A stretch of DNA of 64,000 nt, from the NCBI RefSeq assembly GCF_039535475.1, contig NZ_BAAAXG010000007.1, forward strand, positions 1 through 64,000, given 5' to 3'. The notes under the pieces were generated by a model. The model was not told the origin of the DNA. It searched no databases and saw only the letters and a list, made by a program, of their open reading frames with translations. Of this stretch, positions 18,086 through 25,415 are shown piece after piece. The translations under genes and the position numbers were made by a program. The stretch's first letter is position 1. Each line of letters opens with the position of its first letter. This stretch comes from Streptomyces showdoensis (GTDB lineage: Bacteria > Actinomycetota > Actinomycetes > Streptomycetales > Streptomycetaceae).

Positions 18086-18705
18086 TGATCCACGAGATCG
18101 ACGAGGCGCTGAGCCGTCTCCTGGCCCCCGCCGTGTCCGGGGACGTCTCCTTCGACCCGCCCACCCGCGACTGGGCGGCCCGGCGGACCGCGCCGACCCT
18201 CAACGCGTACCTGTTCGACATACGGGAGGACGTGGCCCGCCGCGAACGCGGCGCGTACGCGGAGCGCGACGCCCGCGGGGCCGTGGTGCGCCGCCGTCAG
18301 CCGCGCCGCTGGTTCCGCCTGTCCTACCTGGTGACCGCGTGGACCTCCCGGCCGGAGGACGAGCACCGGCTGCTGTCGAGTGCCCTGGCGCTGCTGCTGC
18401 CGCACGAGGCGCTGCCGGAGGACGCGGTGCCGGAGGTGCTGCGCGGAGCGGCCGGCACCCCGGCGCTGCCGCTGACCGTGGCCGTGCCGCCCGCCGAGTC
18501 CCGCTCCCTCGCGGACATCTGGTCGGCGCTCGGCGGGGAGCTCAAGCCCTCGCTCGACGTGGTGATCACCACTCCGTTCCCGGTCGTCCCGGTGTACGAC
18601 GTGGCGCCGCCGGTCACCGAGGTGCAGATCACCACGCGCGGGACCGACGGGGTGCCGTCGGACTCCGCGCCCCGGGTGATCCGGCGGACGGAGTACCTGC
18701 CGTGA
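18085..18705 (+). CDS. CIS cap/tube terminator protein (DUF4255, Pvc16-like)
   Basis: A 206-residue DUF4255 protein, the family of the Photorhabdus virulence cassette Pvc16/Afp16 cap that ends the inner tube and sheath. The N-terminus IHEIDEALSRLLAP, the TLNAYLFDIREDV segment, the RWFRLSYLVTAWTSRPEDEHRLLSSAL core and ELKPSLDVVITTPF are typical. ATG 18085 overlaps the regulator stop, and its own stop overlaps the ATPase start (GTGA). The gene order cap then AAA+ ATPase is the conserved one in actinobacterial CIS loci. Confidence 0.87.
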   Translation: MIHEIDEALSRLLAPAVSGDVSFDPPTRDWAARRTAPTLNAYLFDIREDVARRERGAYAERDARGAVVRRRQPRRWFRLSYLVTAWTSRPEDEHRLLSSALALLLPHEALPEDAVPEVLRGAAGTPALPLTVAVPPAESRSLADIWSALGGELKPSLDVVITTPFPVVPVYDVAPPVTEVQITTRGTDGVPSDSAPRVIRRTEYLP

Positions 18706-20735
18706 GCGGTTCCGACCTGACGGCGCGACTGGCGGCCCTGCGGGACCGGGTGGTGGGCGTGGTGGAGAGCCGCGCCGCCGAGGACCCGACGGCCGGCGAT
18801 CCGCTGCGCGGGATGTACGTGACGCCGGAGACCGCCCTCCGGTCGGCGGCGCGGCCCCTGGCCGAGTACGGCGCGGAGTGGGCCCCGGACCCGGCCGGCC
18901 CGGGGGACGCCGGGGGTGGGCCGGACCCCGCGGGGTCCGACCGGCTCGGGAGGCTCGCGCGGGCCTTCGGGCTCGGCCCGCTGGACGCGCACATCCTGCT
19001 CACCGCCCTCGCACCCGACGTGGACCGGGCGTTCGAGCCGCTCTTCGGCTACCTCAACGACGACGTCGGCCGGCGGCGGGCCACGGTGGGGCTCGCCCTC
19101 GGGCTCGCGGGCACGGGACCCCACGAGGCCGCCGCCCGCGACCGCTTCCATCCCTCCGCCCCGCTGTGCTCCGGCGGCCTGCTGGTCGTCGAGGACGAGG
19201 ACCGTCCGCTGCCCGGCCGCGCGCTGCGGGTGCCGGAGCGGGTGGTGGCGCACCTGCTCGGCGACGACGGGCGGCTGGACGCGGGGCTGCCGGGTGCCGG
19301 GGTGGAGCTGCTGCCGCCCTCACCGGACGAGCCGGCCGTGGCGTCCGAGGCCCTGGCGGAGCTCGCCGAGCGGATCCGGGCCGCCGCTCCCGTCACCGTC
19401 CACCTGCGCGAGCGGACCCCCGGGACCGCCGCCGACGCGGTAGCGGAGGCCCTGTGCGCCGCCGGGCGGCCGGTGCTGCGGATGCGCGCCGGAACCGGTG
19501 AGGCCGGCGCCGGGGTGGCGTCCGCCCTGCTGCGGGAGGCCCGGCTGCGGGGCGCGGCGGTCGTGGTCGAGCCGCTGCCTCGGGAGGCCGGTCCGCTGGT
19601 GCGCGCCCTGGCGGCGCCGGACGTGACCGTCGTCCTCGCGGGCACGGACGCCCCCGATCCGCGCTGGGCCCCGCCGGTGGAGCTGATCGCCCTGGAGGCG
19701 CCCGGGGACTCGGCGGGCTCCGCCGAGCTGTGGCGCCGGGCGCTCGGCCCCGGGGAGCCCGGCTTCGACCTGTCCGAGGCGGTCGCCCCGTACCGGCTCG
19801 GCGGCGGCCGGATCCGCCGGGCGGCCCGTTCGGCCCTGGCCCTCGCCGCGTTCGAGGGGACGGAGCTGACGGCCGCGCACGTGCAGCGCGGGGCGCGGCT
19901 GATGTCGGCGCCGCTGCTCGACAGCCACGCCCGACGGGTCCGGCCGGCGGTCGGCTTCGCCGATCTCGTGCTGCCCGAGGAGCCGCTGCGGCTGCTGCAC
20001 GAGCTGACCGGCCGGGCCCGGCACCGGGACCGGGTGCTCGGCGACTGGCGGCTGCGCACGGGCGGCGGCCGCGGCCGGGGCGTCGTGGCCCTGTTCGCCG
20101 GGGAGTCCGGCACCGGCAAGACGCTGGGCGCGGAGGTCGTCGCGGGCGAACTCGGCCTGGACCTCTACGTGGTGGACCTGTCCTCGGTCGTCGACAAGTA
20201 CGTGGGCGAGACCGAGAAGAACCTGGAGCGGATCTTCGCGGAGGTCGACCGCACCGACTGCGTGCTGCTCTTCGACGAGGCGGACGCGGTCTTCGGCAAG
20301 CGCTCCGAGGTGCGCAGCTCGCACGACCGGTACGCGAACCTGGAGAGCGCCTATCTGCTCCAGCGGCTGGAGGCCTTCGACGGGATCGCCGTCCTGACCA
20401 CCAATCTGCGGGCCAACATCGACGAGGCGTTCACCCGCCGGCTCGACCTGGTCGTGGACTTCCCGTTCCCGGACCCGGAGCAGCGCCTCTCCCTGTGGCG
20501 GGCGTGCCTGGCGGGCGCGCCGCAGGCGGACGACCTGCCGGAGGCCGTCACCGGCTGCGCGAAGGACTTCGAGCTGGCCGGCGGTGCGATCAGGTCGGCC
20601 GCGGTGACCGCCGGATATCTGGCGGCGGGCCGTGGCGGGCCGGTGACCGGGGAGGACGTACGGGCGGGGGCCCGGCGCGAGTACCAGAAGGCGGGCCGGC
20701 TGCTGCCGGACGCCGGGGTGCCCTGGGCCCCGTAG
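18702..20735 (+). CDS. CIS AAA+ ATPase (Pvc15-like)
   Basis: A 677-residue ATPase. The N-terminal ~430 residues include a winged-helix/lid-like region (RLARAFGLGPLDAHILLTALAPDVDRAFEPLFGYLNDD). The AAA+ domain has Walker A GESGTGKT (~residue 467), Walker B VLLFDEADAVFGKRSEV (~522), sensor 1 LTTN and an arginine finger in FTRRLDLVVDFPFPDPEQR. Homologues (Pvc15, Afp15) are needed for assembly or stability of extracellular contractile systems. GTG 18702 overlaps the cap gene. A hairpin terminator follows 25 bp after the stop. Confidence 0.9.
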   Translation: MSGSDLTARLAALRDRVVGVVESRAAEDPTAGDPLRGMYVTPETALRSAARPLAEYGAEWAPDPAGPGDAGGGPDPAGSDRLGRLARAFGLGPLDAHILLTALAPDVDRAFEPLFGYLNDDVGRRRATVGLALGLAGTGPHEAAARDRFHPSAPLCSGGLLVVEDEDRPLPGRALRVPERVVAHLLGDDGRLDAGLPGAGVELLPPSPDEPAVASEALAELAERIRAAAPVTVHLRERTPGTAADAVAEALCAAGRPVLRMRAGTGEAGAGVASALLREARLRGAAVVVEPLPREAGPLVRALAAPDVTVVLAGTDAPDPRWAPPVELIALEAPGDSAGSAELWRRALGPGEPGFDLSEAVAPYRLGGGRIRRAARSALALAAFEGTELTAAHVQRGARLMSAPLLDSHARRVRPAVGFADLVLPEEPLRLLHELTGRARHRDRVLGDWRLRTGGGRGRGVVALFAGESGTGKTLGAEVVAGELGLDLYVVDLSSVVDKYVGETEKNLERIFAEVDRTDCVLLFDEADAVFGKRSEVRSSHDRYANLESAYLLQRLEAFDGIAVLTTNLRANIDEAFTRRLDLVVDFPFPDPEQRLSLWRACLAGAPQADDLPEAVTGCAKDFELAGGAIRSAAVTAGYLAAGRGGPVTGEDVRAGARREYQKAGRLLPDAGVPWAP

Positions 20736-20760
20736 GCCCTGCCTTTCGGAAGGGGGAGAA

Positions 20761-20791
20761 GAGGCCCGCCGGCGGGGGACGGGCGGGCCTC
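20761..20791. terminator. Bidirectional terminator between convergent CIS genes
   Basis: GAGGCCCGCC (20761-20770) pairs with GGCGGGCCTC (20782-20791), loop 11. It sits between the ATPase stop and the stop of the minus-strand membrane protein. Confidence 0.65.
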
Positions 20792-20800
20792 CTCGGTCGG

Positions 20801-22405
20801 TCAGCCGCGCCAGACGACGCCGCCGCCGAGCATGGTGCGGATGGTGTTCCAGTCGGCGGTGCCGGTCACCTGGAGCCCCATCGCGGCCTGGTAGTCGCGG
20901 ATGTGCGCGGCCACGTTGTCGCTGTACCGGCTGGCCGGGCCCGGGACGGAGTTGTCGCGGAAGTACGTGATGCCGAGGCCGGCGTTGGTCCGGGCGACGT
21001 CCATGTCATGGGCGTCGAAGGTCCCGTTCATGGCCCAGTAGAAGGCGGCCATGAGGCGGGTGGTCTCCCAGCTGCTGCCGCCCTTCTTGACCATGTCGGG
21101 CGTGACCCCCTGCATCCACAGCGAGGTGAGGGTGGCCGGGCCCAGCATCCCCTCCTTCTCCGTGTCGAGGATCCTGGTGGGGTTCTTGCCGCTGTTGTCG
21201 ACGGCGTGCTGGTAGCAGACGAGCGAGGCCCGGGTCGTCGCGTCGATCACGCCCCGGGTGAAGCCGCCGCGGGGGCTGCAGCCGTTCTTGAGCGCGACCA
21301 GGCGTTCCTGGGCGAACTCCACCACGACGTCCTTCTGGTAGCCGGGGCCCCAGGGCGGGCCGGTCTTCGCGGCCGGCGGCGGCACGTTGGGCCGCTGCGC
21401 GGAGCCGCCGCCCTGGTCGCCACCGCCACCGGTGCTCCCGCCACCGCCGCCGCCCGAGCCGCCGCCGTCGCCGGGCGGCGGCGGGGCACCGCCGGTGTCG
21501 GGGTCGCCGCCGTCGAGGGGCGGCGGGGACGCACCGCCGGGGCCGGTGCCCGCGTCGTCCCCGGAGCCGGGGGGCGGGGGCGGCGCGGTCGGCAGGTTCT
21601 TCCCGTCGCCCTGCTGGACCGGGTCGGGGGCGCCGGCGGCCAGCAGTTCCTTGGCGGAGCTGCCGATCTTCGGCGAGAAGCCGAACCACAGCACCGCGAA
21701 GGCGATGACCGCCGCGGTGAGCAGTCCGCCGACCGACATCAGCCAGGCCCCGATGACCGGGCGCTGGACGAAACTGCCCTCCAGGTCCTGGCCGGTGTCG
21801 TCACCCGACCTGCGCAGCGCGAGCGTGAAGCGGTGGGTCTGCTCGCCGCCGGTCCACCGGATGTCCCGCGGGCGCAGGGTCAGTTCGGCGAAGGCGGCCC
21901 GGCCCGGGTCGATGCGCACGGCGTTCGGCGCCAGGTCGAACTCGAGGGCGTCGGTCTCGTCGCGGGCCACCAGGGAGGCGGTGACGGGCGTGTTGCCGAG
22001 GTTGTCGACGGCGGCCCGGGCCCGGCCCCGGAAGCGGCCCCGCAGCGCGGGCGGCAGGAGCTCGGCCCGCACCTCGGTGAAGGGGGCGATGGTGAGCTGC
22101 CCCTCGACGACGTCGCGTACGGCGGCGTTCTCCCGCGGCTCGACCCGCACGCCGTAGGCGGCGGGGCCGGCCTCGGCGTCCGGGGTGCGCGGCGGCGCGA
22201 ACGAGATCTCCGCGGTCCCCTCCGCGCCCGGGTAGAGGCGCAGCACATCGGGTTCGACGCGGCCCCAGCCCGCGGGCCTGCCGACGAGGGAAAGCCGGTA
22301 CTCCTCGACGGTGTCGCCGGTGTTCCGCACCCGCAGCCGGGCGGTGGCCCGGGAACCGGGCTCGACGGCCACGGCGGCCGGGTCCAGAGAGGTCCAGATG
22401 GTCAT
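20801..22405 (-). CDS. Membrane protein with Ig-like N-terminus and peptidoglycan-binding-like C-terminus, inside the CIS locus
   Basis: A 534-residue protein. Residues ~1-215 look like two beta-sandwich domains (VEPGSRATARLRVRNTGDTVEEY, then a second repeat with NLGNTPVTASLV), followed by one transmembrane segment (~222-246, AWLMSVGGLLTAAVIAFAVLWFG). A Pro/Gly-rich linker (~275-345) leads to a C-terminal region with two peptidoglycan_binding_1-like signatures (EGMLGPATLTSLW; YQAAMGLQVTGTADWNTIRTML). Without a signal peptide, the N-terminal half is predicted cytoplasmic and the C-terminal half outside, touching cell wall. It is the only minus-strand gene inside the CIS locus. It is a candidate for attaching the particle to the envelope; this role is inferred. 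Confidence 0.75.
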   Translation of the reverse strand: MTIWTSLDPAAVAVEPGSRATARLRVRNTGDTVEEYRLSLVGRPAGWGRVEPDVLRLYPGAEGTAEISFAPPRTPDAEAGPAAYGVRVEPRENAAVRDVVEGQLTIAPFTEVRAELLPPALRGRFRGRARAAVDNLGNTPVTASLVARDETDALEFDLAPNAVRIDPGRAAFAELTLRPRDIRWTGGEQTHRFTLALRRSGDDTGQDLEGSFVQRPVIGAWLMSVGGLLTAAVIAFAVLWFGFSPKIGSSAKELLAAGAPDPVQQGDGKNLPTAPPPPPGSGDDAGTGPGGASPPPLDGGDPDTGGAPPPPGDGGGSGGGGGGSTGGGGDQGGGSAQRPNVPPPAAKTGPPWGPGYQKDVVVEFAQERLVALKNGCSPRGGFTRGVIDATTRASLVCYQHAVDNSGKNPTRILDTEKEGMLGPATLTSLWMQGVTPDMVKKGGSSWETTRLMAAFYWAMNGTFDAHDMDVARTNAGLGITYFRDNSVPGPASRYSDNVAAHIRDYQAAMGLQVTGTADWNTIRTMLGGGVVWRG

Positions 22406-22514
22406 GGGCGGCAGGCTACGTGCGGGCGGGCGGCCCGGGCGTGTCCGAAGGTCCCGGTGCGGGGGCAGGCCGGGCTGCCCTTCCGTACGGCCTGCCCTTC
22501 CGGGTGTCCGCTGA

Positions 22515-22530
22515 GGCAGCGATCGCTGCC
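22515..22530. promoter_or_regulatory. Perfect 16-bp palindrome GGCAGCGATCGCTGCC
   Basis: It lies in the 233-bp divergent region between the membrane-protein gene and the sheath gene, about 110 bp before the sheath start. It is a candidate operator controlling the structural CIS genes. A second inverted repeat (CAGGCCG and CGGCCTG) lies within 22470-22500. Confidence 0.4.
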
Positions 22531-22638
22531 CTCGGCGCCGCCCGTTCGTCCACGCGCCGGGGCACGGGGGCGGGAGAGAGTCGGAAGCGTCACCGCCCCT
22601 TTCCCGTCCTCCGTACCCTCCGAGGAGCGCTCGTACCC

Positions 22639-24222
22639 ATGCCCACCTACCTCTCCCCCGGTGTCTACGTCGAGGAAGTCGCCAGCGGCTCCCGCCCCAT
22701 CGAGGGGGTCGGCACCTCCGTGGCCGCGTTCGTCGGCCTGGCGCCGACCGGACCGCTGCACGAGCCGACGCTGGTGACCAACTGGTCCCAGTACGTGGCC
22801 TCCTTCGGGGACTTCACGGACGGGTACTACCTGGCGCACTCCGTCTACGGCTTCTTCAACAACGGCGGCACCGCCGCGTACATCGTCCGGGTCGGCGGCG
22901 GCGACGCCGGCGCGTCGGGCGTGACCACGGGCGCGGGCGGTACGGACGCCGCCCCGAAGGAGCTGCTGCCCGGCACCGCCGTCGCGCTCGGCGCCTTCCG
23001 GGTCGCCGCGATCGCCGCCGGGTCCGGCCCGGACGGCACGCTCACCGTCGAGGTGCAGGAGGCCGAGGGCGACGACGAGCGCTTCAAGCTGGTCGTGAAG
23101 GACGGCGAGAAGGCGGTCGAGAGCTTCGACGTCAGCGCCAAGAAGAGCGCCCGCAACTTCGTCGTCACGCAGGTCCGCCAGCGCTCCAAGACGATCGTGG
23201 TCGAGGAGGCCGGCGCCGCGCTCGCCCGCCCCGACGCGCAGTCCGTGACCCTCACCCCGCCCGCCCCGGCCGCGGTGGCCGTCCCCGCGGCCCGCAGCGG
23301 CCAGGAGACCGTCCTGGAGTCGGGCCAGTTCATCGGCGACTCGGCGGACCGCACCGGCTTCGGCGGTCTGGAGGCGTTCGACGAGATCACCATGGTCGCC
23401 GTGCCCGACCTGATGGCCGCCTACCAGCGGGGCCTGGTCGACCTGGAGCAGGTCAAGGCCGTCCAGCTCGGCCTCATCGCCCACTGCGAGCTGATGGGCG
23501 ACCGGATGGCCCTGCTCGACCCGCCGCCCGGCCTGAACGCCCGCGACATCCGCAAGTGGCGCCAGGAGACGGCCGGTTACGACTCGCGCTACGCGGCCCT
23601 CTACTACCCGTGGATCAAGGCCTTCGACCCGGCCACCGGCCAGACCCGCACCGTCCCGCCGTCGGGCCACCTGGCCGGCGTCTGGGCCCGCAACGACTCC
23701 GAGCGCGGTGTGCACAAGGCCCCGGCCAACGAGATCGTGCGCGGCGCGGTCGACCTGGAGCTCCAGATCACCCGCGGCGAGCAGGACCTGCTCAACCCCG
23801 TCGGCGTCAACTGCATCCGGGCCTTCCCCGGCCGCGGCATCCGCGTGTGGGGCGCCCGCACCCTGGCCTCCGACCCGGCGTGGCGCTACCTCAACGTGCG
23901 CCGCTACTTCAACTACCTCGAAGAGTCGATCCTGATCGGCACCCAGTGGGTCGTCTTCGAGCCGAACGACCAGGCCCTGTGGGCGCGGATCCGCCGCAAC
24001 ATCTCGGCGTTCCTGGTCAACGAGTGGCGCTCCGGGGCGCTCTTCGGGCAGCGGCCCGAGGACGCGTTCTACGTGAAGTGCGACGAGGAGACCAACCCCC
24101 CGGAGTCCGTGGACCTCGGCCGCGTGGTCTGCGAGATCGGCATCGCGCCGGTGAAGCCCGCGGAGTTCGTGGTCTTCCGCCTCGCGCAGTTCCAGGGCGG
24201 CGGGGGCGAGCTGGAGGAGTAG
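22639..24222 (+). CDS. CIS contractile sheath protein
   Basis: A 527-residue phage tail sheath protein, the contracting outer tube. The N-terminus PTYLSPGVYVEEVASGSRPIEGVGTSVAAFVGLAPTG is the classic sheath start whose strand links neighbouring subunits. The C-terminal domain is conserved: AFPGRGIRVWGARTLASDPAWRYLNVRRYFNYLEESI near residue 395-430, and a final beta hairpin (VCEIGIAPVKPAEFVVFRLAQFQ). The middle region (~95-235) is variable. ATG 22639 has a GAGGAG site 10 bases upstream. There is only one sheath gene in the locus, where Photorhabdus PVCs carry three. Confidence 0.95.
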   Translation: MPTYLSPGVYVEEVASGSRPIEGVGTSVAAFVGLAPTGPLHEPTLVTNWSQYVASFGDFTDGYYLAHSVYGFFNNGGTAAYIVRVGGGDAGASGVTTGAGGTDAAPKELLPGTAVALGAFRVAAIAAGSGPDGTLTVEVQEAEGDDERFKLVVKDGEKAVESFDVSAKKSARNFVVTQVRQRSKTIVVEEAGAALARPDAQSVTLTPPAPAAVAVPAARSGQETVLESGQFIGDSADRTGFGGLEAFDEITMVAVPDLMAAYQRGLVDLEQVKAVQLGLIAHCELMGDRMALLDPPPGLNARDIRKWRQETAGYDSRYAALYYPWIKAFDPATGQTRTVPPSGHLAGVWARNDSERGVHKAPANEIVRGAVDLELQITRGEQDLLNPVGVNCIRAFPGRGIRVWGARTLASDPAWRYLNVRRYFNYLEESILIGTQWVVFEPNDQALWARIRRNISAFLVNEWRSGALFGQRPEDAFYVKCDEETNPPESVDLGRVVCEIGIAPVKPAEFVVFRLAQFQGGGGELEE

Positions 24223-24293
24223 GCCCCGCCCTCCTCCGCGCCCCGCGTCCCGCGTCCCTGAAGCAACGAACCAGAACCAAGGAGTGACCCCTC

Positions 24294-24736
24294 ATGTCCC
24301 TGCAGCCCGGTGACGCCCTCACCACCCATAATTTCGGCCTCCAGATCGACGGCGTCATGGTCGAGTACCTCCAGGAGGTCAGCGGCCTGTCGATGGAGCA
24401 GGACGTCATCGAGTACCAGCAGGTCTCGGCGGACGGCAAGCCCGTCGTCAAGAAGATGCCGGGCGTGAAGAAGGCCGGCCAGTGCACGGTCGTCCGCGCA
24501 TGACGCAGAGCGCCACCTTCAACGAGTGGATCAACCAGTCCATCGCGGGTGACATGGGCTCGGCGCGCAAGAACGCCACGATCATGATGATGGACTACCA
24601 GAACAACCCGGTGAAGCGGTACAACCTGCGCAACGCCTGGTGCAGCAAGGTCGACACGAGCGGGGTCAAGGCGGGCGACGCCGCCGCGCTCACCGAGACC
24701 GTGACCATCGTCTTCGAAGAGCTGGTCATCGAGTAA
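24294..24736 (+). pseudogene. CIS inner tube protein (T4 gp19-like), split by a -1 frameshift
   Basis: Two open frames, 24294-24503 and 24500-24736, together make one normal tube protein of about 147 residues. The first half is SLQPGDALTTHNFGLQIDGVMVEYLQEVSGLSMEQD...; the second is MTQSATFNEWINQSIAGDMGSARKNATIMMMDYQ.... One missing base near 24496-24499 breaks the frame: inserting a G restores VVRGMTQ across the break. The second half could restart at an ATG overlapping the stop (ATGA at 24500-24503), so two chains might be made. The tube is essential for a working particle. This is either a sequencing error, a real lesion or a split gene. Confidence 0.8.
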
Positions 24737-25209
24737 TGCGACGCGAAGGCCCCGGGGGCGCGGTGGCGTCCCCTCCCGCAGCGGGTTCCGGTCCCGGTTC
24801 CGTCCTCGGTCCCGGCTTCGGCGAGGAGCGGCGCGAACCGCTGCGCACGGAGTTCGAGTTCGAGCTGCCGCGCGGGTACGTCGACGAGTCCGGCACCGTC
24901 CACCGGCGCGGTGCGATGCGGCTGGCGACGGCCCGGGACGAGCTCGTCCCGCTGCGGGACGTCCGGGTGCGGGAGAACCCCGCCTACCTGTCGGTCGTGC
25001 TGCTGGGCCGGGTGGTCACCCGGCTCGGCACGCTGCCGTCGGTGCACGACGGGACGGTGGAGAACATGTTCGCCTCCGACCTGGCGTTCCTGCAGGACTT
25101 CTACCGGCAGATCAACGCGGAGGGCCACACCCGGGCCGCGGTGGCCTGCCCGCACTGCTCGGAGTCCTTCGAGGTCGAGCTGGCCGGGAGCCGCCTGGGG
25201 GAATCGTGA
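24736..25209 (+). CDS. CIS/phage tail assembly protein
   Basis: A 157-residue protein of the tail-assembly family found between tube and DUF6760 genes in contractile systems. After a 35-residue Gly/Pro-rich start the core runs RTEFEFELPRGYVDESGTVHRRGAMRLATARDELVPLRDVRV...NPAYLSVVLLGRVVTRLGTL and DLAFLQDFYRQIN. It ends in a CPHC pair that could bind metal. ATG 24736 overlaps the tube stop (TAATG). Its likely role is chaperoning tube or tape assembly, by analogy with phage tail assembly chaperones. The stop overlaps the next start (GTGA). Confidence 0.82.
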   Translation: MRREGPGGAVASPPAAGSGPGSVLGPGFGEERREPLRTEFEFELPRGYVDESGTVHRRGAMRLATARDELVPLRDVRVRENPAYLSVVLLGRVVTRLGTLPSVHDGTVENMFASDLAFLQDFYRQINAEGHTRAAVACPHCSESFEVELAGSRLGES

Positions 25210-25361
25210 CGTACGCGGCCGACCGGATCGAGGAGGAGGCCGCGTACCTCGCCTACCACTTCCACTGGTCCCTCGACGACGTCCTGGACCTCGAACACGG
25301 GGACCGGAGGCGGTACGTCGGGCGGGCGGCGGCACTGGTGGAGCGGTCGGCGCAGGCGTAG
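25206..25361 (+). CDS. Small CIS protein, DUF6760 family
   Basis: A 51-residue protein that starts at GTG 25206 and overlaps the preceding stop. The sequence YAADRIEEEAAYLAYHFHW then SLDDVLDLEHGDRRRYV matches the short DUF6760 proteins that follow the tail-assembly gene in many CIS loci. The function is unknown; position and size suggest a small assembly factor. It is easily missed because of its length. Confidence 0.8.
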   Translation: MTYAADRIEEEAAYLAYHFHWSLDDVLDLEHGDRRRYVGRAAALVERSAQA

Positions 25362-25415
25362 GGGCCGGGCGCGGTCGGGGAGCTGTTGAGGAGAGGGGAG
25401 CGGGAGGGGATGGGA

